Numbered from the stretch's first letter, positions 7,324 to 15,254 are shown. The stretch is DNA of 18,680 nt from CAYZEZ01 sp964477295 (GCA_964477295.1 CAYZEZ010000067.1:1-18680); one strand, 5' to 3'. The notes: generated by a model from the letters alone, not told the origin. Translations and numbers: made by a program.

Positions 7324-7379
7324 TGAAGAAATTCATTCCGGTATTTATTCTACAATTAATATTATTTGCCTGTCAATAA
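7323..7379 (+). CDS. Possible 18-residue lipoprotein-leader-like peptide
   Basis: The start ATG shares its A with the TAA stop of the upstream gene (TAATG), an arrangement typical of translational coupling. The product MKKFIPVFILQLILFACQ has a lysine N-terminus, a hydrophobic core and an LFAC lipobox, then stops one codon after the Cys. It could be a truncated lipoprotein gene, a minimal lipopeptide, or chance. A terminator-like hairpin follows at 7399-7421. No family is recognised. Confidence 0.3.
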   Translation: MKKFIPVFILQLILFACQ

Positions 7380-7394
7380 ATAATATATATTAAT

Positions 7395-7421
7395 AAAAAA
7401 ACCAGGCGATCGGCCTGGTTT
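7395..7421 (-). terminator. Strong Rho-independent terminator of the SiaC-like gene
   Basis: A perfect 9-bp stem (AAACCAGGC at 7399-7407, loop GATCG, GCCTGGTTT at 7413-7421) is followed on the minus strand by a run of Ts (As at 7395-7400). It lies 11 bp past the stop of the minus-strand gene. It can also halt plus-strand transcripts from the T9SS gene, though the plus-side T tract is poor. Confidence 0.85.
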
Positions 7422-7432
7422 CAGTTTATTAT

Positions 7433-7807
7433 CTATTTACCTATTAGTTTAAATTTAAAGCCGGTGATCGCTTCGTAGGTTTCACCTGCTTCCAGCAGCT
7501 CTTCGTCATCATCTTCATAATACCAGTTAACAACACATTCATTCGGAGCTTTCTTGAGGGGCTCTAATTGCTTGAAGAAATCAAGGATGCACTTAGAGGA
7601 GCTTGTATTAAAATGCTCTAAATCGATATTGATAGTAGTTCTCTCCTTTGGATCCTGTGCATATTCGGTGGCCCAATCAATCAGAGGCATAAAAAACTCC
7701 TTGGCATTTTCAGGATGGGCCCTGCCTTTTATTTCCACGAATCCCTGATCGCCATCAGATCTGATCGATGGCGTTTTGGGCGTCCCGGGTATTTCTAACT
7801 TTCCCAT
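7433..7807 (-). CDS. SiaC-family regulatory phosphoprotein (DUF1987)
   Basis: This 124-residue protein matches the DUF1987/SiaC family, whose Pseudomonas aeruginosa member (about 126 residues) is phosphorylated on Thr68 by the SiaB kinase, dephosphorylated by the SiaA phosphatase, and controls the diguanylate cyclase SiaD. The conserved phosphosite segment is present: INIDLEHFNTSSSKCILDFF, with Thr68 in FNTSSSK at the same numbering. The N-terminal strand TPSIRSDGDQGFVEIKGRAHPEN and the following PLIDWATEY helix are also typical. No siaA, siaB or siaD homolog is adjacent, so its kinase and phosphatase must lie elsewhere or the role differs. It has its own promoter-like element and terminator. 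Family assignment is firm; the pathway is inferred. Confidence 0.87.
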   Translation of the reverse strand: MGKLEIPGTPKTPSIRSDGDQGFVEIKGRAHPENAKEFFMPLIDWATEYAQDPKERTTINIDLEHFNTSSSKCILDFFKQLEPLKKAPNECVVNWYYEDDDEELLEAGETYEAITGFKFKLIGK

Positions 7808-7824
7808 TCGACTAATTTTATTAG

Positions 7825-7832
7825 CAAATATA
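7825..7832 (-). promoter_or_regulatory. -7 element of the SiaC-like gene
   Basis: On the minus strand this reads TATATTTG, a match to TAnnTTTG, 17 nt upstream of the start codon. No convincing TTG -33 element lies at the usual distance, and the leader would be only about 12 nt. Confidence 0.4.
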
Positions 7833-7930
7833 CTTAAAGATATTAATTCATTAATTAAAATCCAACTTAAATCTTCAACATTGTTTTGAAATAGACCTGT
7901 TTACGGGATTATTTACCAGGTTAACATGTA

Positions 7931-10294
7931 TCATTCAATTACAATTGTCCTGACCTCAAATACCGGCCCTGCAATATTAAAAGGTCGGGCTTCAAACGTA
8001 ACCGTGACTCTTGATTTACCGGTGATTAATCCCACAGGTATGTCATACACAATATCTACAAATTCACCCTCTTTGATACCAACAATATTCTCTGTTACTA
8101 GCAATTCGCCATCGACAGATATGTCAAATGTTTTTGACCCGGTAAATCCACCCCAATATTCAACGGCCAGTCCCACAGGTTGATCCTTCAGCACCTTCAT
8201 TTCGTAAGAAAACCATCCCCGCCTGGCCTGCCTGCAATTTCTGTGCCTGAATAATATATTGATTGTATTTTCACCCTTCAGCTGATGTGCCAGTTCACCC
8301 ATGCTGTCACCCGGCAAAACAAAATCAACTGTCTGGTCGATTATTTCCTGCTTTTTCTCCAGTTTTTCCTGTTTTGCGGCCAGGAAAGCAGCCCAGGATT
8401 CTTCATTATACAGGTCCCAGTATACAGAATACCTGCGATCATGTGTTGAAAAGAAGGGTTGCAAAATAAAATCGCGTGGATTACCGACTTCAACGGTTCT
8501 GAATACATTTGTTTCCGGCTCAGGACTGGTCCATGCGCCGGGATCATGTTCCTCACTCATAATAACAGGCACAAAATCTGCATCAGCTGCATGTGGATTA
8601 TCTACTTCTCCCAGATCACCAGCCAGCACCATCGGGCCATACATTACTGCTACCCTGTTCGTATCATCAGGCATGGTTTCAAGACGAAGCGAAAAGGGGA
8701 ATTTTACTTCCACCCTGTCCCCCGTTTTCCATTCTCCTGCGACAGCAACAAAACTGCCCGGGTTACCGGTCACAGGATGCTGCTTGCCATTTACAACTAT
8801 TTCCATTCCATTCTCAGCCCAGTATGGGTACCTGATCTGAAGAACCAGTTTTACAGGTTTTTCACTATTAAATTCAATGGCGGTACCCTGTTCCTGTGGA
8901 AATTTCGTCAACTGCCTGACGACCAGCCCCTTCCCGACCCAATTAACTTCTGAGGCAATAAACTGGCTTACAAACAACTCTTTATCATTATGGAAAAAGA
9001 TGTTTCTTCCATATTTCGAATGATTTTCCATGCCAGTGCCCACGCAACACGTGAACCAATACGGATCCTGGTAGGTCTTAAATCCTCCCATCTCAAGTGA
9101 CAGGTTGTAGATCACACGTCCGTCTCCCGGGTGCTGTGATGAAAGAATATGATTAAACAGCGCTCTTTCATAGAAATCAGCCACTTCGGCAGATCCTTCC
9201 CATTGAAACAGGTGACGCGACAGCTTCAGCATATTATAGACATTACACGATTCCGTGGTTTCATCGCTCAATCTGTCCCGGAGCTTATCCGGCTCTCCAA
9301 AGTATTCATGGTTTCCATTCCCCCCGGTAACATATGAATGGTGATGAACGACCCGGTCCCAGAAATATTCAGCCGTTTTCCTGTCATTTTCGTCACCGGT
9401 CAGCTCATACCTGCGGGCCAGACCAATCAGCTTTGGTATCTGTGTATTTCCATGGAGACCGGGCAGAATATCTTCTCCATGTAATAAGGGATCCAGCACA
9501 GCCTTATGATGGAATAAATACGATAGCCGCAGGTATTTTACATCACCGGTATGAGCATACAGGTCGGCCAGCACTTCATTCATTCCCCCATGCTCACAAT
9601 CAAGCATTTCCTGTATCTGGTCCTCGTTTAAGGCATATACAATGGTTCCTATCCAATCCGCAAATTTTTTTTCTATTTCCAGGGCTTTATGGTTTCCACA
9701 CAGGGCGTAAGCATCACGAAGTCCAGCCATCACCTTGTGCATGGTATAATAAGGAGACCATATTCCATTCAGGTCGAATGACTTTGACCGTATATCTCCC
9801 TTTGCTATCTCTTCCTCAAAAACTCTTTTCCCATCAGGGAAAGCACCAATGTACCCATCCCCATCCGCATCCTGGCAAAGTGCCAGCTCATCAACAATGT
9901 AATTTACCCGGTCGAGGAAGGCCTGATCACCGGTAGTTTGATACATCAACGAACAGCCACTTAAATAATGTCCCAGGCTATGGCCGGCCAACGATTCATT
10001 TTCCCATCCCATGTAATGTTCAGCTCTTGGTTCCAAACCGGCCTCGCTCCTGAACCGGGCCAACAACCGGTCCGGCTCATAGTTAAGTAATGACTTAACA
10101 TTCAGCTCTGTAGCGTGTTTGAATGGTCCATCTAACAATTTTACATTGGTAAGCTCAAAGGGCAAAACACGAAACTCAACCACCTCCGGGCCACCCGTTC
10201 GGATTCCATGCTGCCCGGAATGTTTACAGGAAATCAATAAAGCTGCTATAAAAAATTGTATCAGGATAAGTCTGGCTAAAAATTTCATAATCAT
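7931..10294 (-). CDS. GH127/GH146-type beta-L-arabinofuranosidase lipoprotein (DUF1680)
   Basis: This 787-residue lipoprotein has a signal sequence ending in the lipobox LLISC (Cys23), so it is probably anchored in the outer membrane or periplasm. The DUF1680 (alpha/alpha)6 domain spans about 45-560, followed by beta-sandwich domains; the C-terminal part from about 650 resembles DUF6805. Active-site residues of the cysteine glycosidase HypBA1 are recognisable: Glu348 and Cys350 (TTESCNVYNM) and Cys416-Cys417 (FTCCVGTGMENH) as zinc ligands and nucleophile, with Glu330 (NHEYFG) the probable acid/base. CCVGTGMENH is, from memory, closer to GH146 than GH127. It probably releases beta-L-arabinofuranose from plant or arabinogalactan glycans. 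It is last in the minus-strand cluster, after a sugar transporter. The start may instead be the Met at residue 3. No SusC/SusD pair is adjacent. Confidence 0.92.
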   Translation of the reverse strand: MIMKFLARLILIQFFIAALLISCKHSGQHGIRTGGPEVVEFRVLPFELTNVKLLDGPFKHATELNVKSLLNYEPDRLLARFRSEAGLEPRAEHYMGWENESLAGHSLGHYLSGCSLMYQTTGDQAFLDRVNYIVDELALCQDADGDGYIGAFPDGKRVFEEEIAKGDIRSKSFDLNGIWSPYYTMHKVMAGLRDAYALCGNHKALEIEKKFADWIGTIVYALNEDQIQEMLDCEHGGMNEVLADLYAHTGDVKYLRLSYLFHHKAVLDPLLHGEDILPGLHGNTQIPKLIGLARRYELTGDENDRKTAEYFWDRVVHHHSYVTGGNGNHEYFGEPDKLRDRLSDETTESCNVYNMLKLSRHLFQWEGSAEVADFYERALFNHILSSQHPGDGRVIYNLSLEMGGFKTYQDPYWFTCCVGTGMENHSKYGRNIFFHNDKELFVSQFIASEVNWVGKGLVVRQLTKFPQEQGTAIEFNSEKPVKLVLQIRYPYWAENGMEIVVNGKQHPVTGNPGSFVAVAGEWKTGDRVEVKFPFSLRLETMPDDTNRVAVMYGPMVLAGDLGEVDNPHAADADFVPVIMSEEHDPGAWTSPEPETNVFRTVEVGNPRDFILQPFFSTHDRRYSVYWDLYNEESWAAFLAAKQEKLEKKQEIIDQTVDFVLPGDSMGELAHQLKGENTINILFRHRNCRQARRGWFSYEMKVLKDQPVGLAVEYWGGFTGSKTFDISVDGELLVTENIVGIKEGEFVDIVYDIPVGLITGKSRVTVTFEARPFNIAGPVFEVRTIVIE

Positions 10295-10323
10295 TTATTT
10301 ATATATAGTGTTAACAATATGTT

Positions 10324-10344
10324 CGAGGTGCTAGTTACGAGGTG
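10324..10344. repeat. Heptamer repeat CGAGGTG, two copies in 7-bp phase
   Basis: CGAGGTG occurs at 10324-10330 and 10338-10344 with exactly one 7-bp spacer (CTAGTTA). The same heptamer recurs as three tandem copies at 15255-15275. It lies in the 69-bp gap between the glycosidase and transporter genes. Confidence 0.6.
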
Positions 10345-10363
10345 TCTGAATAACAGCCACTTA

Positions 10364-11704
10364 TTATTTAATCAATATACTCTCAAGCTCTTCCAGTGTT
10401 TTACCTTTGGTTTCGGGCAGGACAAAGAACATAAACACTAATCCAAATATACATATAGCCCCGTAAATCCAGAAGGTGAATGCACCTCCCAATGCTTCAA
10501 TCAGCGCCGGGAAAGTCAGTGTTAATGTAAACGTACCTATCCAGAGACACATGGTGGCAACAGACATGGCCTGCCCGCGGATCTTATTGGGAAAAATCTC
10601 TGAAAGCATCACCCATACCACCGGTCCCAATCCTAAAGAAAATGATGCAACAGCAATCAGGGCAAAGAAAAGCAGGATATATCCCGATAAATGATCTGTA
10701 AAGAACAAAACACCAACTAATGCATAACTCAACGCCATACCTCCTGAACTAACCAGTAATAAAATCTTTCTTCCTGCCCTCTCTACCAGCCACATGGCAA
10801 GGATAGTAAAGAGTACATTGGTAGCCCCGACAATTACTGTCTGAAACAGTTGCGATTCAACACCAACTCCGGTCCTGGCAAAAATATCGGGTGCATAAAA
10901 AAATATCACATTGATACCGCTCCATTGCTGAAATATGGCTAAAAACACGCCGATGATCAGAACCGGCCGCATCGATCTCGTAAACAACAGCCTGATATCG
11001 CCTCCTTGTTTATCTACCAGAGTAATACGGATATTTTCAACCGTTTGAGCAGCAAAGTCCCCACCGCCTATCCGGGTTAAAATCTTCGTGGCTTTTTCGT
11101 AATTCCCTGTTTTGGCTAGATACCTGGGAGTTTCGGGAACAAGGAACATTGATAGCAGAAACAACACGCCCGGGACAGCCTCGGCAATCAACATCCACCG
11201 CCAGGCCTGGTCCCCCACGGGCAGCAGTAAATAATTTACAAAATATGCGACAAGGATACCTGTAACAATGGTGAATTGATTGGTGGCCACAAACCGTCCA
11301 CGGATCCTGGCAGGCGTAATCTCCGCGATATACATGGGAGAAAGCATTGCCGCCATTCCAACTCCCAATCCGCCAATTAGCCTGTAAATAAAAAAAGAGG
11401 TCAGCGTATTTGAGAGTCCTGAACCTATGGCAGAGATCCCGAAAATAAAAGCGGATACAATAAGCATTGTTTTCCTTCCAAAACGGTCGCTCATCCTTCC
11501 TGCAAAACCAGCCCCAACCAAACAACCGATATAGATACCGCTTATGGTAAAACCTTTCCACCATTCGTCCAATGAAAAAACATCGGTAATAAAAGGAATT
11601 GTTCCCGAGATAACAGCAATATCATATCCAAAAAGCAATCCCCCCAGGGCTGCTGTCAGCGCTAAACGGATAATATATCCTGTGTTAAATTGAGATGAAG
11701 GCAT
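10364..11704 (-). CDS. Sugar porter family MFS transporter
   Basis: This 446-residue protein with about 12 membrane spans belongs to the MFS sugar-porter family (XylE, GLUT type) and probably takes up a monosaccharide by proton symport through the inner membrane. Diagnostic motifs are GRMSDRFGRK (69-78), RLIGGLGVG (108-116), PARIRGR (131-137), PETPRYL (190-196), QQWSGINVIFFY (259-270, matching the substrate-binding QQxSGIN of XylE/GLUT) and PETKGKTLEELE (430-441). The glycosidase gene follows after 69 bp and the glycosyltransferase precedes it by 21 bp. Given the downstream arabinofuranosidase, arabinose is a plausible substrate, but sequence alone does not separate arabinose, xylose and glucose. 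Confidence 0.92.
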   Translation of the reverse strand: MPSSQFNTGYIIRLALTAALGGLLFGYDIAVISGTIPFITDVFSLDEWWKGFTISGIYIGCLVGAGFAGRMSDRFGRKTMLIVSAFIFGISAIGSGLSNTLTSFFIYRLIGGLGVGMAAMLSPMYIAEITPARIRGRFVATNQFTIVTGILVAYFVNYLLLPVGDQAWRWMLIAEAVPGVLFLLSMFLVPETPRYLAKTGNYEKATKILTRIGGGDFAAQTVENIRITLVDKQGGDIRLLFTRSMRPVLIIGVFLAIFQQWSGINVIFFYAPDIFARTGVGVESQLFQTVIVGATNVLFTILAMWLVERAGRKILLLVSSGGMALSYALVGVLFFTDHLSGYILLFFALIAVASFSLGLGPVVWVMLSEIFPNKIRGQAMSVATMCLWIGTFTLTLTFPALIEALGGAFTFWIYGAICIFGLVFMFFVLPETKGKTLEELESILIK

Positions 11705-11725
11705 GCGGGATGAATTTTTAAAAGA

Positions 11726-12895
11726 TTATGATAAAATTTCTGTGTATTTATTGACCACTGCTTCATTGCTATAATTTTCCAGGATGTATTCCCTGATTGC
11801 TTCCTGGTTGAAACGACTATAATTGCTGATCATTTTTGCCATGGCCTCCTTCAGTTCTGTGGGCTGATTCGGCTGCACCAGGTAACCCACATTTTCCTGC
11901 ACAATACCTTCCGGGCCACCTGAACGGGTAGCTATGACAGGCAAGCCCGTTGCCATGGCCTCAATCATCACCACCCCAAACGCTTCATACCGGCTTGGCA
12001 GAACAAAACAATTGGCCTGCTGAAATTCAGTCACCACCTCCTCCCGGCTCACCCTTCCCAGCATTTTTACCTTCCCTGTCAGTCCATATGATTGAACCAA
12101 CTTTTCAAGTTCATTCCTGTCTTCACCTTTTCCAAGTATTTTCAGGACGAGGTTATCGTCTGCTGATGAGATTATTTCCCTGAACGCCTTAATCAATATA
12201 TCCAGGCCCTTGACATGCGCTAATCTTCCGGCGAAAATAAATATAAACGGATCTGTTTCCCGCTTGATTATCGGTAAATTAAAATACGCTGTATTCACCA
12301 TATTTGGAATAACAGATATTTTATCACTTAGCTCCGGGAAAAATTCCAAAATCCCGGCCTTCATACTGGAAGAGACCAGGATCAGTTTCCTGCACCGGTT
12401 ATATGCCTCCCTGAAATATGGTATATAGAATGGCTTAATCAGGTCTCTTGACGCCTGGGTTGTCCAGACAAAAAAACTGCGGTGTTCGGTCAAAATATAA
12501 GGCACACCATGCTTTTTGCTGATCAGTGCGGCTGCATAACCGGCCCAGGTGGCACTGTGGGCAAGGATTATGTCGGGTTTTCCATAATCACGGGCATACC
12601 TGTCGAATAATTTTAATGTTTGTCCCGACCACCTTTTTATGTTGAGGTTCTCGTTGCGTGGAATTTTGAAGCAGACCGACCGGATTACCCGGAGTCCCGA
12701 TTCATCCTTAACCTTATATTTTGACCCGCCTCCCCGGGACAGTCTTCCCAGCTTCCTTACTCCCACTAACCGGTTCACCAGAACATCCACCATAAGACCT
12801 GCCTTTTTCAGGGCTTCACTATGCTCTTTGAAAAAGTACCCTCCGTCGGGCGGATACCAGCTTGGAATAACGAGGATTTTTCGTTCTTCGTTCAT
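11726..12895 (-). CDS. GT4-family glycosyltransferase
   Basis: This 389-residue GT-B fold protein is a retaining glycosyltransferase of family 4. The N-terminal acceptor domain contains PSWYPPDGGYFFKEH (11-25) and AHSATWAGYAAAL (112-124). The donor-binding domain carries FAGRLAHVKG (221-230, Arg224 and Lys229 for the nucleotide diphosphate) and the E-x7-E motif at Glu304/Glu312 (RYEAFGVVMIEAMATGLPV). It probably extends a lipid-linked surface glycan that the adjacent flippase exports. The ATG start lies inside a 14-bp tandem repeat. Each upstream unit carries its own ATG that opens a 5-codon frame (MNEER) ending in a TGA overlapping the next ATG. No alternative start exists before KILVIPSWYPP. 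The transporter gene follows after 21 bp. Confidence 0.92.
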   Translation of the reverse strand: MNEERKILVIPSWYPPDGGYFFKEHSEALKKAGLMVDVLVNRLVGVRKLGRLSRGGGSKYKVKDESGLRVIRSVCFKIPRNENLNIKRWSGQTLKLFDRYARDYGKPDIILAHSATWAGYAAALISKKHGVPYILTEHRSFFVWTTQASRDLIKPFYIPYFREAYNRCRKLILVSSSMKAGILEFFPELSDKISVIPNMVNTAYFNLPIIKRETDPFIFIFAGRLAHVKGLDILIKAFREIISSADDNLVLKILGKGEDRNELEKLVQSYGLTGKVKMLGRVSREEVVTEFQQANCFVLPSRYEAFGVVMIEAMATGLPVIATRSGGPEGIVQENVGYLVQPNQPTELKEAMAKMISNYSRFNQEAIREYILENYSNEAVVNKYTEILS

Positions 12896-12944
12896 CGTTC
12901 TTCGTTCATCGTTCTTCGTTCATCGTTCTTCGTTCATCGTTCTT
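12882..12944. repeat. 14-bp (2 x 7) tandem repeat, 4.5 copies, overlapping the glycosyltransferase start
   Basis: CGTTCTTCGTTCAT is repeated exactly four times from 12882 to 12937 and ends with a half unit CGTTCTT (12938-12944). It is therefore nine heptamers alternating CGTTCTT and CGTTCAT. On the minus strand each unit reads ATGAACGAAGAACG and so carries an ATG. The innermost unit encodes the first residues of the glycosyltransferase (MNEER). The perfect identity implies recent expansion. Confidence 0.93.
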
Positions 12945-12961
12945 GCAGGCAACTTCACTGG

Positions 12962-14251
12962 TTACTTATCACTTTTCATTTTATTCCTATCTGATTTTCT
13001 TACCAGAGAAAGATACCAGAGTAAACTATACATGATCATAAATGTGCTTGACAGGCTAAACAACAGTAAACCGAGGTACACATCCTTCTGAACGACGCCT
13101 ATAATCATCCCGGTAATCCTCACTGTAAATTTAATTGCATCCAGGATCATGGCTTTCCTTTGTCGCCTGAACATATCCGGGATAAAGGAAAGAGGTAAGG
13201 TCAGCGATGTCAAAAACAGCCAGGGAACAATGATCTGGGTATATTTTCCGGCTTCCTCCCATTCCGGTCCCAATACAACCCGAAAAACGGCCGGGGCAAA
13301 AATGGCCACCAGGATAAATGGGACAACCACCAGCTGTAACAGCCTTAATAAAAATTTCCTTATATCGGGGTAAATATGCTCACCCTTATTGTACATATTA
13401 ATGATCCGTTGTGAAAGGACCTGGAAAAAAGCCGTTGTAATAAGACTTAAAGGCCTGTATAATAAAGCATAGCCAACGGAATAGAAGCCTGCAATGGATG
13501 CAGTAAAATAGGAATTGAATACAAACACAGGTATTGCAGAGGAGAAATTATTCAAGACTCCCTGCAGCATATTGTATTTTGGGAAAAGGCTATACTCACG
13601 CGCTAACTGTTTCATCCGGGTCCAGGACATACCTGACTTTATACTCTTTATGTTTTTATACACTTTCACAACAAAGACCAAAAAACCTCCCAGCTGGCCA
13701 AGGATTGTACCTGTCATCAAGCCGGCGGGACCCTGTACGAAAGGACCAATAGCTATCTTACCAGTTGAATTGATAAGGCTCTGGCCCATATTGGCTATTG
13801 TTATCAGCCTGTACTTTTTGTTCCTGTTTGAAAAGAATTTCAGGCCCTGGAAAAGCGCCACCAATAATGTTGAGAGTGGAATGAACCAGAGCCATGAAGC
13901 AATCTGTTCATTTCCAAGTATATGGCTAACCTGGGCATTAAAGAAAACAACGACAAGAAGGATCAGAAGACTAACAGCTATTGCAAGAAGAGCGAGGAAT
14001 CCCAACAGATTAAATGCATCATTATCCTTCTTCGGGAGCATGATAGCCATCTCATATTTACCTGTGGCAACGATGGCAGAAATACTGACTATACTCATAT
14101 ACAGGCCAAAAAGACCAAAGTCTTCGGGAGTATATATCCTCGATAGTACAGGGTATATCAGGATGGCGATGACCTGGACAAAGCTAGTTCCGGAGACCAG
14201 GGTAGCCACGTTTTTGAAGAACTCTCTTCTGAATATATCAGGTATTTTCAC
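12962..14251 (-). CDS. Oligosaccharide flippase (Wzx/MATE-like polysaccharide exporter)
   Basis: This 429-residue membrane protein belongs to the polysaccharide flippase (MOP) superfamily, which moves lipid-linked oligosaccharides across the inner membrane. Typical features are the N-terminal FFKNVATLVSGTSFVQVIAILIYPVLSRIYTPEDFGLF segment (residues about 11-48), the GKYEMAIMLPKKDNDAFNLL loop near 64-83, and about 12 hydrophobic spans. The start is a GTG at 14251, giving MKIPDIF; no ATG gives a better N-terminus. It is the first gene of the minus-strand cluster, diverging from the Bax inhibitor gene across a 178-bp region, and it ends 66 bp before the glycosyltransferase. Together these suggest a small surface-polysaccharide segment. 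Confidence 0.9.
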   Translation of the reverse strand: MKIPDIFRREFFKNVATLVSGTSFVQVIAILIYPVLSRIYTPEDFGLFGLYMSIVSISAIVATGKYEMAIMLPKKDNDAFNLLGFLALLAIAVSLLILLVVVFFNAQVSHILGNEQIASWLWFIPLSTLLVALFQGLKFFSNRNKKYRLITIANMGQSLINSTGKIAIGPFVQGPAGLMTGTILGQLGGFLVFVVKVYKNIKSIKSGMSWTRMKQLAREYSLFPKYNMLQGVLNNFSSAIPVFVFNSYFTASIAGFYSVGYALLYRPLSLITTAFFQVLSQRIINMYNKGEHIYPDIRKFLLRLLQLVVVPFILVAIFAPAVFRVVLGPEWEEAGKYTQIIVPWLFLTSLTLPLSFIPDMFRRQRKAMILDAIKFTVRITGMIIGVVQKDVYLGLLLFSLSSTFMIMYSLLWYLSLVRKSDRNKMKSDK

Positions 14252-14303
14252 TGGTTGAAACTAATCGGCACAGGATTATTTGCTAAAATTAACATAAAAG
14301 TTC

Positions 14304-14369
14304 CAAGTTACAGGTTGCCGATTGCAGGTTAATCTTGTTAGTTGACACGTGCAACCTGAAACCTGCAAC
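14304..14369. repeat. Inverted heptamer repeats in the divergent intergenic region
   Basis: The left arm reads in 7-bp steps CAAGTTA, CAGGTTG, CCGATTG, CAGGTTA (14304-14331). The right arm reads GTGCAAC, CTGAAAC, CTGCAAC (14349-14369), the reverse complement of the same theme (GTTGCAG). AAGTTnCAGGTT on the left can pair with AACCTGCAACTT on the right across 11 of 12 positions. It sits between two divergent genes, upstream of the -7 element at 14397, and could form a cruciform or regulatory hairpin. Confidence 0.6.
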
Positions 14370-14396
14370 TTATTTCGGGATTACATAAAAGAAACT

Positions 14397-14404
14397 TAAA
14401 TTTG
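14397..14404 (+). promoter_or_regulatory. -7 promoter element of the Bax inhibitor-like gene
   Basis: TAAATTTG matches TAnnTTTG. A weak TTTC, one base off TTTG, lies 20 nt upstream. Transcription would begin near 14410, about 20 nt before the start codon. Confidence 0.5.
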
Positions 14405-14429
14405 CTCCGAAAATTATAATAAAACAAGT

Positions 14430-15203
14430 ATGGCATTAATAAAATCCGGAAATCCCGCTCTGAATAAAAATACATTCCAGGGATATTTGATGACTTCCGG
14501 GGTTGAAACCATGACACTCCAGGGAACAGTCGGTAAGATTATTATAATGATGCTTCTCGTACTTGCCGGAGCCATCTATACCTGGAGGTTGTTTTTCCAG
14601 GCAGCACAAGGCGATCCTGAAACCATTATCGGCAGGATCTTGGTATATCCAATGATCGGCGGCATTGGTGGATTTATTGTCGCATTGATAACTATTTTCA
14701 GGAAAAAACTGGCGCCCTACACTGCACCGGTGTATTCTATACTTGAGGGATTGTTGCTGGGAGGCATATCTGCCATTGCGGAGATCAGGTTTCCGGGAAT
14801 CGTAATTCAGGCAGTTAGCCTGACGTTTGGGGTACTGTTTGCTCTATTAATTGCATACAAATCCAAACTTATCAAACCCACCCAGAATTTCAGGCTGGGA
14901 GTTGCAGCAGCCACAGGAGGGATCTTCCTGATCTACATGGTTACGTTCATTCTTAACCTTTTTGGCTTTAATATGTATTATTTGCATAACGGATCATGGA
15001 TGAGTATTGGCTTCAGCCTTTTTGTTGTCGTCATCGCGGCCCTGAACCTGGTTCTTGATTTTGATTTTATCGAATCGGGCGCTGAGATGGGGGCCCCAAA
15101 GTTCATGGAGTGGTATGCTGCCTTTGGATTAATGGTGACGTTTATCTGGCTGTACATTGAAATATTGAGGCTGCTGGTTATGATTGCAGTCAGGAGGGAA
15201 TGA
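14430..15203 (+). CDS. Bax inhibitor-1/YccA family membrane protein
   Basis: This 257-residue protein has seven predicted membrane spans (about 34-56, 70-90, 96-116, 123-144, 153-178, 187-210, 225-253), typical of the Bax inhibitor-1 family, whose structurally studied bacterial member YetJ is a pH-sensitive calcium leak channel. The family signature ALNLVLDFDFIESG (204-217) is present, with Asp210 and Asp212 as candidates for the conserved acidic pair. The soluble N-terminus (MALIKSGNPALNKNTF) is typical of the longer bacterial subgroup. It is probably monocistronic, with its own promoter and 105 bp of repeat-bearing DNA before the next gene. Its physiological role here is unknown. Confidence 0.9.
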   Translation: MALIKSGNPALNKNTFQGYLMTSGVETMTLQGTVGKIIIMMLLVLAGAIYTWRLFFQAAQGDPETIIGRILVYPMIGGIGGFIVALITIFRKKLAPYTAPVYSILEGLLLGGISAIAEIRFPGIVIQAVSLTFGVLFALLIAYKSKLIKPTQNFRLGVAAATGGIFLIYMVTFILNLFGFNMYYLHNGSWMSIGFSLFVVVIAALNLVLDFDFIESGAEMGAPKFMEWYAAFGLMVTFIWLYIEILRLLVMIAVRRE

Positions 15204-15207
15204 GGAA

Positions 15208-15235
15208 GAAATTACAAATTTCGAATTTCGAATTA
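15208..15235. repeat. Heptamer tandem repeat (CGAATTT type)
   Basis: Successive 7-mers are GAAATTA, CAAATTT, CGAATTT and CGAATTA, four near-identical units directly after the stop of the Bax inhibitor gene. Confidence 0.55.
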
Positions 15236-15254
15236 GGGGTGTGGTTTATGTGAT

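Noticed and set aside
9334..9936. 200-codon plus-strand frame opposite the glycosidase
   Set aside because: Antisense shadow of a strongly supported gene; no domain.
12882..12944. CRISPR-like or phage attachment repeats
   Set aside because: Perfect 14-bp tandem units without spacers; best explained as a slippage-prone heptamer repeat.
13515..14258. 247-codon plus-strand frame opposite the flippase
   Set aside because: Antisense shadow of the flippase; composition typical of reverse-complement coding sequence.
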